In this document: positions 14,077 to 20,790 of the stretch, in pieces
How positions within the stretch are numbered: the first letter of the stretch is position 1
Layout of the letters: every line of letters begins with the position of its first letter
Assembly: GCA_019419525.1 (NCBI GenBank)
Contig: DXZU01000016.1
Coordinates: forward strand, 1-21,053
From: Collinsella sp.
GTDB taxonomy: Bacteria > Actinomycetota > Coriobacteriia > Coriobacteriales > Coriobacteriaceae
Length of the DNA: 21,053 nt
Direction: 5' to 3'
The notes under the pieces: generated by a model
What the model was told of the DNA's origin: nothing
Seen by the model: the letters and a program-made list of their open reading frames with translations, nothing else
The model's database searches: none
Translations under genes and position numbers: made by a program

Positions 14077-14127
14077 GACACACCACGTAGGGCAGATTGC
14101 TAATATACTTTGTTATGACAATATAGT
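14077..14127 (+). promoter_or_regulatory. Promoter region of the PTS operon
   Basis: Two overlapping possibilities are visible: TTGGAA (14077-14082) with TAATAT (14101-14106), spacer 18; and TTGCTA (14097-14102) with AATATA or TATAGT at 14120-14127, spacer 17 to 19. The second includes ACAATATA, shared with the GntR promoter, so it may be a shared operator or -10 context. Confidence 0.4.
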
Positions 14128-14151
14128 ACGTCCTATTGGTATTGGAGAACT

Positions 14152-14571
14152 ATGAATAAGATATTGCTAGCGAGTCATGGTTATCTCGCCCAAGGCATGA
14201 AAAGCTCTCTGGAGATTCTGATGGGCACTAACGACCGAATCGAGTGCCTGTGCGCCTATATCGATGACGACACGAGGGATGTCGCAGCGCTTATCGATGC
14301 TTGGATGGAGATGAGGGACCCTGCCGACTCTTGGTTTGTCGTGACTGACATCTTTGGCGGCTCTGTAAACAACGAATTCATTCAGAGGCAGACTGCCGGA
14401 TCGTTTACGTTGATCACCGGAATGAACTTGCCGCTGCTGGTGGAAATGGTTACACAGCTGGACTCCCTGGATGCGGACAAGGCCAAAGCCGCGGTCGAGG
14501 GGTCGCGTTCATTTATTCAGCTTTGTGAGGCGGCGGATATGCTCGCCGATGTCGAAGAAGAAGAGTTCTAG
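14152..14571 (+). CDS. PTS mannose-family EIIA component
   Basis: This 139-residue cytoplasmic phosphocarrier accepts phosphate from HPr and passes it to EIIB. The active-site histidine is H9 in LLASHGYLAQGMKSSLEIL, typical of the mannose (EIIA-Man) fold. A second signature TDIFGGSVNNEF lies in the middle. Length matches the separate EIIA proteins of the family. The ATG at 14152 has GGAG about 6 bases upstream. It is the first PTS gene after the GntR regulator, and EIIB follows after about 60 bp. Substrate is inferred from the operon to be a sugar-amine. Confidence 0.95.
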   Translation: MNKILLASHGYLAQGMKSSLEILMGTNDRIECLCAYIDDDTRDVAALIDAWMEMRDPADSWFVVTDIFGGSVNNEFIQRQTAGSFTLITGMNLPLLVEMVTQLDSLDADKAKAAVEGSRSFIQLCEAADMLADVEEEEF

Positions 14572-14633
14572 CTCAAGCTTCAACGAATAATTCAACCCTG
14601 TCATTACCTTTATTACGTGCGGAGATGATTTTG

Positions 14634-15107
14634 ATGATTAAGCTTACGAGGGTCGATTACCGATTGATTCACGGCCAGGTCGCCATGTCTTGGACGCATG
14701 CGCTGGATGTCGATTGCATCCTGTGTGCCAGCGATGCCGTGGCAAAAGACGACATGAGAAAAGCCGCTTTGAGGCTAGCTCGTCCCAACGGCGTGAAGCT
14801 CGTCATAAAAGACGTAAACGCGGCCATCGAGGCGCTCAACAGCGGCGTTACCGACAAGTATTCGCTGTTTATCATTGTCGAGACGATCGAGGATGCCTAT
14901 CGTCTCGCTAAGGGTTGCAAAGACATCAAGGAGATCAATCTGGGCGGAACTCGAAAGTCTCCCGAGACCACGCTTCATCCGACCCCCGCGATCTTTGCGA
15001 CCGAAACCGATGCCGAGCATATCCAAGAGCTTGTCAACGATGGCGTGGTTATCGAAATCCGTCAGGTCCCCAATGACTCAAAGGTATTTGCCAAGGACGT
15101 TTTCTAA
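14634..15107 (+). CDS. PTS mannose/fructose/sorbose-family EIIB component
   Basis: This 157-residue phosphocarrier transfers phosphate from EIIA to the incoming sugar. The active-site histidine is H13 in RVDYRLIHGQVAMSW, the family hallmark. The ATG at 14634 is preferred over the in-frame ATG at 14625 because the ribosome site GGAG (14621-14624) abuts the first and is 9 bases from the second. A strong terminator follows 49 bp after the stop, so EIIA and EIIB may be made partly as a separate transcript from the deglycase and membrane components. Confidence 0.95.
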   Translation: MIKLTRVDYRLIHGQVAMSWTHALDVDCILCASDAVAKDDMRKAALRLARPNGVKLVIKDVNAAIEALNSGVTDKYSLFIIVETIEDAYRLAKGCKDIKEINLGGTRKSPETTLHPTPAIFATETDAEHIQELVNDGVVIEIRQVPNDSKVFAKDVF

Positions 15108-15156
15108 CTGGAAACATGCCATTGTCTAGCATTTATTAACTAGGTCTTCCTTTCTT

Positions 15157-15189
15157 AAGCCCGTCGATCATTTGATCGGCGGGCTTTTT
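15157..15189 (+). terminator. Intrinsic terminator inside the PTS locus, after EIIB
   Basis: AAGCCCGTCGATC (15157-15169) pairs with GATCGGCGGGCTT (15174-15186), 12 Watson-Crick pairs and one G-U, with an ATTT loop. A run of five T (15185-15189) follows. It separates EIIA-EIIB from the deglycase. Confidence 0.85.
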
Positions 15190-15223
15190 ATTAAATAAAA
15201 ATCAAAAAAATCTGAAATAGCTC

Positions 15224-15252
15224 TTGCATAGTTAGTTATATAAAGTATTATA
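15224..15252 (+). promoter_or_regulatory. Promoter of the deglycase-EIIC-EIID unit
   Basis: TTGCAT (15224-15229) and TATTAT or ATTATA (15246-15252), spacer 16-17, lie in an AT-rich stretch just after the terminator. The leader then contains a hairpin GGATGAA (15261-15267) / TTCATCC (15275-15281) before the AGGAG ribosome site at 15291. Confidence 0.5.
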
Positions 15253-15301
15253 ACGTCATGGGATGAATGAAGGGTTCATCCAAGTGAGTTAGGAGTAAGG
15301 G

Positions 15302-16336
15302 ATGTTCAATTTCGATGAGCCTCGTTACGAGAAGGTTGTGAGCGATGCCCTCGCTCTCCGTCCTCAGATTGAGGCTGCCGTGGACAAGGTCTGCGAGCAG
15401 GGTTATTCCAACATCTTCTTCATCGGCTGCGGCGGCACCTGGGCCCACACGCTCCCGATGAAGTATTGGGTCGAGACCACCACGGCCGACGTCGACGTCC
15501 ACTGCGAGATTGCCGCTGAGTTCCTCGCATGCCCGCCCAAGACCTTCAACAAGGACTCGGTCTGCGTCTTCTCCACCCGCACCGGCACCACCCCCGAGAT
15601 TATCGAGGCCGCCAAGTTCTGCCAGGAGCAGGGTGCCCGCACGCTGATGTATGTCTCCAACGACAACACCCCGGCCACTGAGTACGCCGATTACAAGTTC
15701 TTCAGCTTCGCCGAGGACGACGTCCTGTGCGAGGCCATCTACACCTACCAGATCACGCTGGTCGCCCGCTTCCTCAAGAACGCCGGCGCTTTCCCCAAGT
15801 ACGACACCTTCATGGAGGAGTTCGGCAACATCGCTCCTTACCTCATCAAGGCCAAGGACGCTCAGGACGAGCGCTGCGCCGCCATGGCCGAGGACTTCAA
15901 GGACACCGACTACCACATGGTGATTGGTTCCGGCATGCTCTGGGGTGAGGCCTACGACTACGCTATGTGCATCCTCGAGGAGATGCAGTGGATCAAGACC
16001 AAGTCTATCCACGCCGCCGAGTTCTTCCACGGCACCATCGAGCTGTGCGAGGAGGGCACGAGCCTCATCATGCTCTACGGCGAGGACGACACCCGTAAGC
16101 TCATGGACCGCGTGGACAACTTCACCCACATGCTCGCCGACGAGAAGGGCGTCCATGTCCGCGTGAACAAGTTCGACACCGCCGAGGTCGAGCTGCCGTT
16201 CAGCGACCCCGAGTTCCGCAAGATCGTCTCCCCGATGGTCACCTACACCATCACCGAGCGCCTGAGCTGCCATCTCGAGCACGTCCGTAACCACCCGCTC
16301 ACCACGCGTCGTTACTATCACCAGATGAACTACTAA
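15302..16336 (+). CDS. SIS-domain sugar-amine-6-phosphate deglycase, GfrF/FraB-like
   Basis: This 344-residue double-SIS enzyme should split the imported phosphorylated sugar-amine (for example glucoselysine 6-phosphate) into a sugar phosphate and the free amino acid. SIS motifs are IFFIGCGGTWAHT (38-50), VFSTRTGTTPEIIEAA (89-104) and HMVIGSGMLWGEAYDYA (205-221). E227 and H243 (EEMQW ... AAEFFHGTIEL) are 16 residues apart, matching the catalytic Glu/His spacing of FraB. The end RRYYHQMNY resembles FrlB. It lies between EIIB and EIIC, as expected for a gfr-type locus. Its codons are much more C-ending (TTC, AAG, GAC, ATC) than those of EIIA or EIIB, which suggests high expression. The ATG has AGGAG 6 bases upstream. 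The exact substrate is not settled by sequence. Confidence 0.88.
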   Translation: MFNFDEPRYEKVVSDALALRPQIEAAVDKVCEQGYSNIFFIGCGGTWAHTLPMKYWVETTTADVDVHCEIAAEFLACPPKTFNKDSVCVFSTRTGTTPEIIEAAKFCQEQGARTLMYVSNDNTPATEYADYKFFSFAEDDVLCEAIYTYQITLVARFLKNAGAFPKYDTFMEEFGNIAPYLIKAKDAQDERCAAMAEDFKDTDYHMVIGSGMLWGEAYDYAMCILEEMQWIKTKSIHAAEFFHGTIELCEEGTSLIMLYGEDDTRKLMDRVDNFTHMLADEKGVHVRVNKFDTAEVELPFSDPEFRKIVSPMVTYTITERLSCHLEHVRNHPLTTRRYYHQMNY

Positions 16337-16357
16337 TCCTCTCAAATTGCTGCGGTT

Positions 16358-16396
16358 GTCTGCAGGCGAGCTGCGCAGAATGCCTCGCCTGCAGAC
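16358..16396 (+). other. Intercistronic hairpin between deglycase and EIIC
   Basis: GTCTGCAGGCGAG (16358-16370) pairs perfectly with 16384-16396, a 13-bp GC-rich stem with a 13-base loop, in the 81-bp gap. Only a weak T-rich tail (CTGTTTCTG) follows. It fits a partial terminator or an mRNA-stabilising element that lets the deglycase exceed the membrane components. Confidence 0.65.
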
Positions 16397-16417
16397 CTGT
16401 TTCTGGGGTTGATCGAA

Positions 16418-17191
16418 ATGGTTGTCCAGTATCTTCTAGTTGCACTGGTCGCATTTATTGCGTCCATGGACGAGCAATTATTTGGCATTACGATGCTTGG
16501 TCGTCCGCTGTTTACGAGCCTGTTCGTTGGCTTGATCCTTGGCGATGTCCAGCAGGGCGTTATCGTCGGCGCTGCTTTGGAGTCCATGTTCATGGGCGCC
16601 ATCATGGTCGGCGCGGCGGTTCCTCCCGAGGTCTATGCCTCCGGCGTGCTTGGCTGCGCGTTTGCCGTCATTACGGGTACGGGCACGGCAACTGCCGTCG
16701 CGCTCGCCCTTCCCGTCTCCGTCTTCCTTCAGGTGTGGCGCAACTTCTGCTACGCCGTTCCGGGTGCCTTTGCCTGCAAGAAGATTGAGACCGCTATGGC
16801 AAATCGCGATCTTGCCAAGGCGAATCTGTACCATCTGACCATCGTGCCGCTGTCGATTGGCATTCCGTCTGCACTGCTGGTATTTTGCTCGCTGTTCTTT
16901 GGTGCCGACCTCATCAACAATGCGCTTAACGCTATTCCGCAGTTTGTGATGGACGGCCTCAACGTTGCGTCCGGCGTCATGGTCTGCATCGGCTTCGCTC
17001 TTCTTATCAGGACTATGGGCGACAACAAGCTTCTTCCCTGGCTGTTCCTGGGATTCATTATGGTCATCTACCTCAAGATGGACGTTGTCGGTGTTGCCGC
17101 TGCCGCTATCTGCGTCGCGCTGCTCCTGGCCTTCCGCGAGGGCTCGGCCGGTCCGCAGGCGGTTGCCGAGGATGAAGAGGAGGACTTCTAA
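16418..17191 (+). CDS. PTS mannose-family EIIC membrane component
   Basis: This 257-residue integral membrane protein forms the sugar channel with EIID. Repeated hydrophobic segments span most of its length. Family signatures include LGRPLFTSLFVGLILGDVQQ near the N-terminus and GAALESMFMGAIMVGAAVPPE. The tail is acidic (EDEEEDF). The ATG at 16418 is preferred over a TTG at 16409 because GGGG (16405-16408) lies 9 bases upstream of the ATG but directly abuts the TTG. Its stop overlaps the EIID start by one base (TAATG), so the two membrane components are translationally coupled. Confidence 0.94.
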   Translation: MVVQYLLVALVAFIASMDEQLFGITMLGRPLFTSLFVGLILGDVQQGVIVGAALESMFMGAIMVGAAVPPEVYASGVLGCAFAVITGTGTATAVALALPVSVFLQVWRNFCYAVPGAFACKKIETAMANRDLAKANLYHLTIVPLSIGIPSALLVFCSLFFGADLINNALNAIPQFVMDGLNVASGVMVCIGFALLIRTMGDNKLLPWLFLGFIMVIYLKMDVVGVAAAAICVALLLAFREGSAGPQAVAEDEEEDF

Positions 17192-18039
17192 TGGCTACCC
17201 AGAACACCGATCTCAAAGAGGCCAAGAAGGACGCGATTATGACTCCCGATATGTATCGGAGCATGTTCCTTCGCCAGTTTACGAGCCAGTGCTCGCAGTC
17301 GTACGACAAGATGATGGCAATGGGCTTCATGTACACCATCCAGAAGCCCCTGCGAAAGATCTATCCCAACGACGACGATTACTATGCGGCGCTTGATCGC
17401 CATACCGAGTTCTTTAACATCACGCCTCATGTGCTTCCGTTTGTAGCCGGCCTAACGGTTTCGATGGAAGAGCAGGCGGCTGCCGATAAGAACTTCGACA
17501 CGTCCTCGATTAACGCCATGAAGGTCGGCCTCATGGGACCGCTTTCCGGCATTGGCGATTCGTTCTACTGGGGAACGTTCCGCGTGGTCGCCGCCGGCAT
17601 TGGTATTGGCATCGCGTCGACGGGCAACCCGCTCGGCCCCATCGTGTACGCGCTCATCTACTCCGTGATTAACTTTGCAACGCGTATCGTCGCCGCCCAT
17701 CTGGGATACGACCTGGGAACCAAGTTCCTGCAGCAGTCCGAAGAGAACAACCTTATGTCTCGCATGACGCATGCTGCCGGTGTCCTCGGAATGACCGTCA
17801 TTGGCGCAATGATTGCGGCACAGGTCTCGCTGTCCACAGCTTTGACCTTTGACGTGGGTGGTTCGGAGATTGTCCTGCAGGATCTGTTCGATTCGATCTT
17901 CCCCGGTCTGCTGCCCCTGCTGGCAACGTTCGCTTGCGTTGCCCTGTACAAAAAGGGCGTCAAGACCATTTGGATTATTATTGGTATCTTCGCGATCTGC
18001 ATCATCGGAACGGGCTTGGGAGTGTTCGCGGCGGCGTAA
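17191..18039 (+). CDS. PTS mannose-family EIID membrane component
   Basis: This 282-residue partner of EIIC completes the translocation channel. A polar N-terminus with FLRQFTSQCSQSYDKMMAMGF is followed by the EIID signature KVGLMGPLSGIGDSFYWGTF (111-130) and by four or so hydrophobic segments toward the C-terminus, the last ending the protein (GIFAICIIGTGLGVFAAA). The start overlaps the EIIC stop, with GAGGAGG just upstream. A strong terminator at 18085-18120 closes the locus. Length and motifs are normal for the family. Confidence 0.95.
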   Translation: MATQNTDLKEAKKDAIMTPDMYRSMFLRQFTSQCSQSYDKMMAMGFMYTIQKPLRKIYPNDDDYYAALDRHTEFFNITPHVLPFVAGLTVSMEEQAAADKNFDTSSINAMKVGLMGPLSGIGDSFYWGTFRVVAAGIGIGIASTGNPLGPIVYALIYSVINFATRIVAAHLGYDLGTKFLQQSEENNLMSRMTHAAGVLGMTVIGAMIAAQVSLSTALTFDVGGSEIVLQDLFDSIFPGLLPLLATFACVALYKKGVKTIWIIIGIFAICIIGTGLGVFAAA

Positions 18040-18084
18040 TGTTGACTGCTATGCTCGCGCGTTGGATAACTAACTGACCGTTTG

Positions 18085-18120
18085 AAAACGGGGCTCGGCG
18101 TAAGGCCGGCCCCGTTTTTT
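18085..18120 (+). terminator. Intrinsic terminator of the PTS locus
   Basis: AAAACGGGGC (18085-18094) pairs with GCCCCGTTTT (18109-18118), with a 14-base apical segment, and T continues to 18120. It lies 46 bp past the EIID stop. Confidence 0.88.
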
Positions 18121-18172
18121 GTTTGAGGGATTCTCCGACCGTTCAAAAAAACCACGCTCGTCCATCACTCAC

Positions 18173-18248
18173 GTATCTCTCATCTCTCATTCGTCACTAA
18201 TACGAGAGATAACAGAAAGACGAGAGATAAATACGAGAGATAACTGAG
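18173..18248. repeat. 76-bp direct repeat of GAGAGATA sites, copy 1
   Basis: This aligns without gaps to 18338-18413 with 66 of 76 identities. It holds inverted TATCTCTC-type sites at 18174-18181 and 18182-18188, and direct GAGAGATA sites starting at 18204, 18222 and 18235. Between the two copies is a hairpin GTATTG-TCT-CAATAC (18272-18286), extended by CAATCA / TGATTG. This fills most of the 431-bp gene-free stretch upstream of the AlbA_2-type regulator and is a likely operator array. Confidence 0.75.
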
Positions 18249-18337
18249 CAGCAAAGAGACAAGCAATCATGGTATTGTCTCAATACTGATTGTTCTACCA
18301 GCAAAAACATGTTTAAATGAAACAAATGGCAGATATC

Positions 18338-18413
18338 TTATCTTTCATCTCTCACTTATCTCTAATATGAGAGATAGCAGAAAGATGAGAGATAATTACG
18401 AGAGATAACTGAG
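18338..18413. repeat. 76-bp direct repeat of GAGAGATA sites, copy 2
   Basis: This second copy starts 165 bp after the first. It keeps all three direct GAGAGATA sites and the inverted sites, and ends with the same TACGAGAGATAACTGAG. It lies 57 bp before the start of the AlbA_2-type regulator, a promoter-proximal position that suits autoregulation. Confidence 0.75.
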
Positions 18414-18470
18414 AGACGAAGGAAATCTATTCGCGGCATTCTCCGCCGGTCCGAGCGAAAGGACATGCAG

Positions 18471-19946
18471 ATGAACGAAAACGAGCTGACCGGTCTGCTC
18501 GAGTCTTTAAGGCGCATGGGCTCGGACGATCTTAACGTCGAGGTCAAGGAGAGCGCCACGACGCTTTCCCGCGACGTATGGGAAACGGTTAGCGCATTCG
18601 CGAATACCGCTGGCGGAATTATCGTGCTCGGCGTGAGCGAGCGCGCGGGCTTTGTCCCGGTTGAGAACTTTGAGACCGAGAAGGTGCTCAACCAATTCGT
18701 AGCGGGCATGGGTGATGCCGGCGGGCGCGGAAAACTGGCCAATCCGCCCAAATACACCATTGAACGCGTGGAGCTCCAGGGCACCGTGGTTCTGGTCATC
18801 ACGATTGAGGAGCTCGACCCGTCGAGCAAGCCTTGTTATGTCATAGAGCGGGGCGCTCAAGGCGGCAGCTACAAACGCATCGATGATAAAGATGTTCCGC
18901 TCTCGTCGACCGAGGTCCTGTCCTTGTCATCGTATGAACGGGCGAGCCCCAGTGATCGCGATGCAGTGCCCGGCGCGGTCGCAGGCGATCTTGACGAGGC
19001 CCTGGTCGACCGCACGATAGAGCGTGCTTTCTCGCTGACACCCCGTGCAATGCGCGGCGCGCCGGACAAGAAAACGAAGCTGGAGCGCCTGAATTTCCTC
19101 GACTCCCAGGGCAATGTTACTAAGGCCGGGCTCCTGGCCGCGGGTGCCTATCCTCAGCAGTTCTATCCCAAGCTCTTTATCGATGTGGCGGTCTATGCCG
19201 GAACGCAGAAGGGCGCGGCGGGGTCGTTGAGGTTCATGGACCGTACGATCTGCGAGGGGACGTTGGGTGAAATGATCTCGGATGCCGTCGCGGCGGTCGC
19301 CAAGAATTTACGACGAACCTCGATGATCAAAGGCGTCTCGCGTGTCGACTCGCTGGAGATTCCCGAGGAGGTCCTGCGCGAGGCAATCGCCAACGCCGTA
19401 ATCCACCGAGAATACGGAGACCGGTTCTGTGGGCAGTCGATCGCTGTTGACGTCTTTGATGACCGTATCGAAGTGACGAACCCCGGCGGCCTATACGGAG
19501 GAAAGACTCGCGAGAACCTGTTTGACGGCAGCTCCCGATGTCGCAATGCGACGCTTGTGAAACTCATGTCGCTTGCCCCATTGCCCGACGGCGCGGGCTC
19601 TCCTGCCGAAGGCAACGGGTCGGGCATTCCAATGATGCTCGATGCCATGCGTGCGCAAGGTCTGGCCGAGCCATTGTTTTGCCCGGGTTTCGACCGGTTT
19701 AAGGTTGTCCTCTACCGAGCGAAGGTTGAACAAATCGATCATGGCGGGGACTTAATTGTGGCGGCACTCAAGCGCAACGGCGAACTGGGAACACGTGAAC
19801 TGGCAGAATGCACGGGACTCACCGTCTCCCAGGTTAGGGTACGCGTCAATGCGCTTATCGCACAAGGCGAGCTTGAGCCCACGGCGCCGGCGACGAGCCG
19901 CAACCGCAAGTACCGGCTGACGGAGCGCGCGGGGCAGCTGCACTAG
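18471..19946 (+). CDS. AlbA_2 (Schlafen-type) / HATPase_c_4 / winged-helix DNA-binding protein
   Basis: This 491-residue protein belongs to the widespread COG2865-type group annotated as ATP-binding or transcriptional regulator. An N-terminal AlbA_2 domain (about 17-135) shows NVEVKES and AFANTAGGIIVLGV. A GHKL-like ATPase region (about 295-400) shows EAIANAVIHREY, DRIEVTNPGGL and a GSGI turn, as in the RecG-related HATPase_c_4 family. A C-terminal winged helix (about 424-485) contains TRELAECTGLTVSQVRVRVNAL. The ATG at 18471 is preferred over the ATG at 18465 because AAAGGA (18458-18463) lies 7 bases upstream. The gene follows a large repeat array that may be its operator. It stands alone. 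Function is unknown; relatives occur in accessory and defence regions as well as in core chromosome. Confidence 0.88.
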   Translation: MNENELTGLLESLRRMGSDDLNVEVKESATTLSRDVWETVSAFANTAGGIIVLGVSERAGFVPVENFETEKVLNQFVAGMGDAGGRGKLANPPKYTIERVELQGTVVLVITIEELDPSSKPCYVIERGAQGGSYKRIDDKDVPLSSTEVLSLSSYERASPSDRDAVPGAVAGDLDEALVDRTIERAFSLTPRAMRGAPDKKTKLERLNFLDSQGNVTKAGLLAAGAYPQQFYPKLFIDVAVYAGTQKGAAGSLRFMDRTICEGTLGEMISDAVAAVAKNLRRTSMIKGVSRVDSLEIPEEVLREAIANAVIHREYGDRFCGQSIAVDVFDDRIEVTNPGGLYGGKTRENLFDGSSRCRNATLVKLMSLAPLPDGAGSPAEGNGSGIPMMLDAMRAQGLAEPLFCPGFDRFKVVLYRAKVEQIDHGGDLIVAALKRNGELGTRELAECTGLTVSQVRVRVNALIAQGELEPTAPATSRNRKYRLTERAGQLH

Positions 19947-20011
19947 TGGCTGCCCCGCCTCACATCCGCGCCATTTCACGCGCTGCACATCGAAACCTGC
20001 GGCAAAGCAGT

Positions 20012-20017
20012 TACAAT
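20012..20017 (+). promoter_or_regulatory. Possible -10 box before the small hypothetical gene
   Basis: TACAAT at 20012-20017, 59 bp before the ATG at 20076; the -35 region is poor. The leader between them contains a short stem GTGC / GCAC. Confidence 0.3.
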
Positions 20018-20075
20018 AGCCCAATGTGCATCGCGCACGACGATGATATCGGCGCCCGCGACTGGGGGAGAATAC

Positions 20076-20567
20076 ATGGCAGAGCAACAGATAACGCCGG
20101 GGACTAAGCTTCAGGTGGCATTCGACGTGCCCATGGGCCAAAAAACCGACTTCAACATGCTCGCCACGTACAAAGAGAACCTGGACGAGGCGTACTTTCT
20201 TATGAGCGCGCCCATGCTCGCCGGCAAGCCGCTCATCATGGACGAAAACCAAAAGCTGCTGCTGCAGTATCAGGTGGGCGATGTGGACAAATACACCGTG
20301 GTCATTTGGCTGGACGGCGACGACCCGGAGTGCGTGGACAAGATCATCGGCGGCGCGGTGGAGTTCGGTTTTGACTTTGATTCGTCCGAGACCGACGATT
20401 CGAGCCTGTTCGTTAAGTTCGTGCAGGATATTGCCGACACCCTCACCGGCAATGACCCCATTAGTGCGAGCGGCAACGAGGCGCCCGATTACTACAAGGA
20501 ACACAACGTGACCCGGAGTAACCGTCGCAACCAAAAGAACTCACCCACAGGGGACGGGAACAAGTAG
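20076..20567 (+). CDS. Small protein with a PilZN-like head and a TasA/SipW-type-like tail (possible chimera)
   Basis: This 163-residue protein has no signal peptide. Residues 6-69 (ITPGTKLQVAF ... MLAGKPLIMDENQKLLLQY) resemble the PilZN/YcgR-type N-terminal domain of c-di-GMP effectors, but the C-terminal PilZ domain that would bind c-di-GMP is absent. From about 72 the sequence changes to YTVVIWL and GDDPECVDKIIGG, a pattern I associate with secreted TasA/SipW-dependent proteins, which normally follows an N-terminal signal peptide that is missing here. The tail is polar (RSNRRNQKNSPTGDGNK). The ATG at 20076 has GGGGGAG 5 bases upstream; the frame extends back to 20043 without a better site. 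A strong terminator follows. The domain assignments are from memory of the families and are uncertain. Confidence 0.6.
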   Translation: MAEQQITPGTKLQVAFDVPMGQKTDFNMLATYKENLDEAYFLMSAPMLAGKPLIMDENQKLLLQYQVGDVDKYTVVIWLDGDDPECVDKIIGGAVEFGFDFDSSETDDSSLFVKFVQDIADTLTGNDPISASGNEAPDYYKEHNVTRSNRRNQKNSPTGDGNK

Positions 20568-20576
20568 GACGAACAA

Positions 20577-20614
20577 GCGCCGGGCCGGAAGTGATTCCCC
20601 GGCCCGGCGCTTTT
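20577..20614 (+). terminator. Intrinsic terminator after the small hypothetical gene
   Basis: GCGCCGGGCCGG (20577-20588) pairs perfectly with 20599-20610 around a 10-base loop, followed by TTTT. A fragment of palindromic repeat C (20620-20632) lies just after it. Confidence 0.88.
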
Positions 20615-20729
20615 GCGGGCAGATTGAGACAACGGACTGAATTGGCGTTTGGACGGCGGCGTATGTTATCCGTCGCATGACCTCGCTGCCGTATTTCTAA
20701 ATGTGGCTGCCGCTTGGTGGTTTGAGATC

Positions 20730-20758
20730 TTGATCGCCCTAATGAGTGGTGATCTAAT
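20730..20758 (+). promoter_or_regulatory. Promoter of the gene at the window end
   Basis: TTGATC (20730-20735) and TCTAAT (20753-20758) are separated by exactly 17 bp. The expected start is near 20765, about 25 bp before the ATG. Confidence 0.55.
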
Positions 20759-20790
20759 TTCGCTTAAGCACATTTAGGATGGAGTGGCGT

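Noticed and set aside
18173..18413. CRISPR array
   Set aside because: Only two 76-bp imperfect repeats with internal GAGAGATA sites in both directions, no regular spacers, and no cas genes nearby.
19931..19956. Terminator after the AlbA_2-type gene
   Set aside because: GGGGCAGC / GCTGCCCC forms an 8-bp stem, but it overlaps the stop codon and has no T tract, so it is not listed as a terminator.
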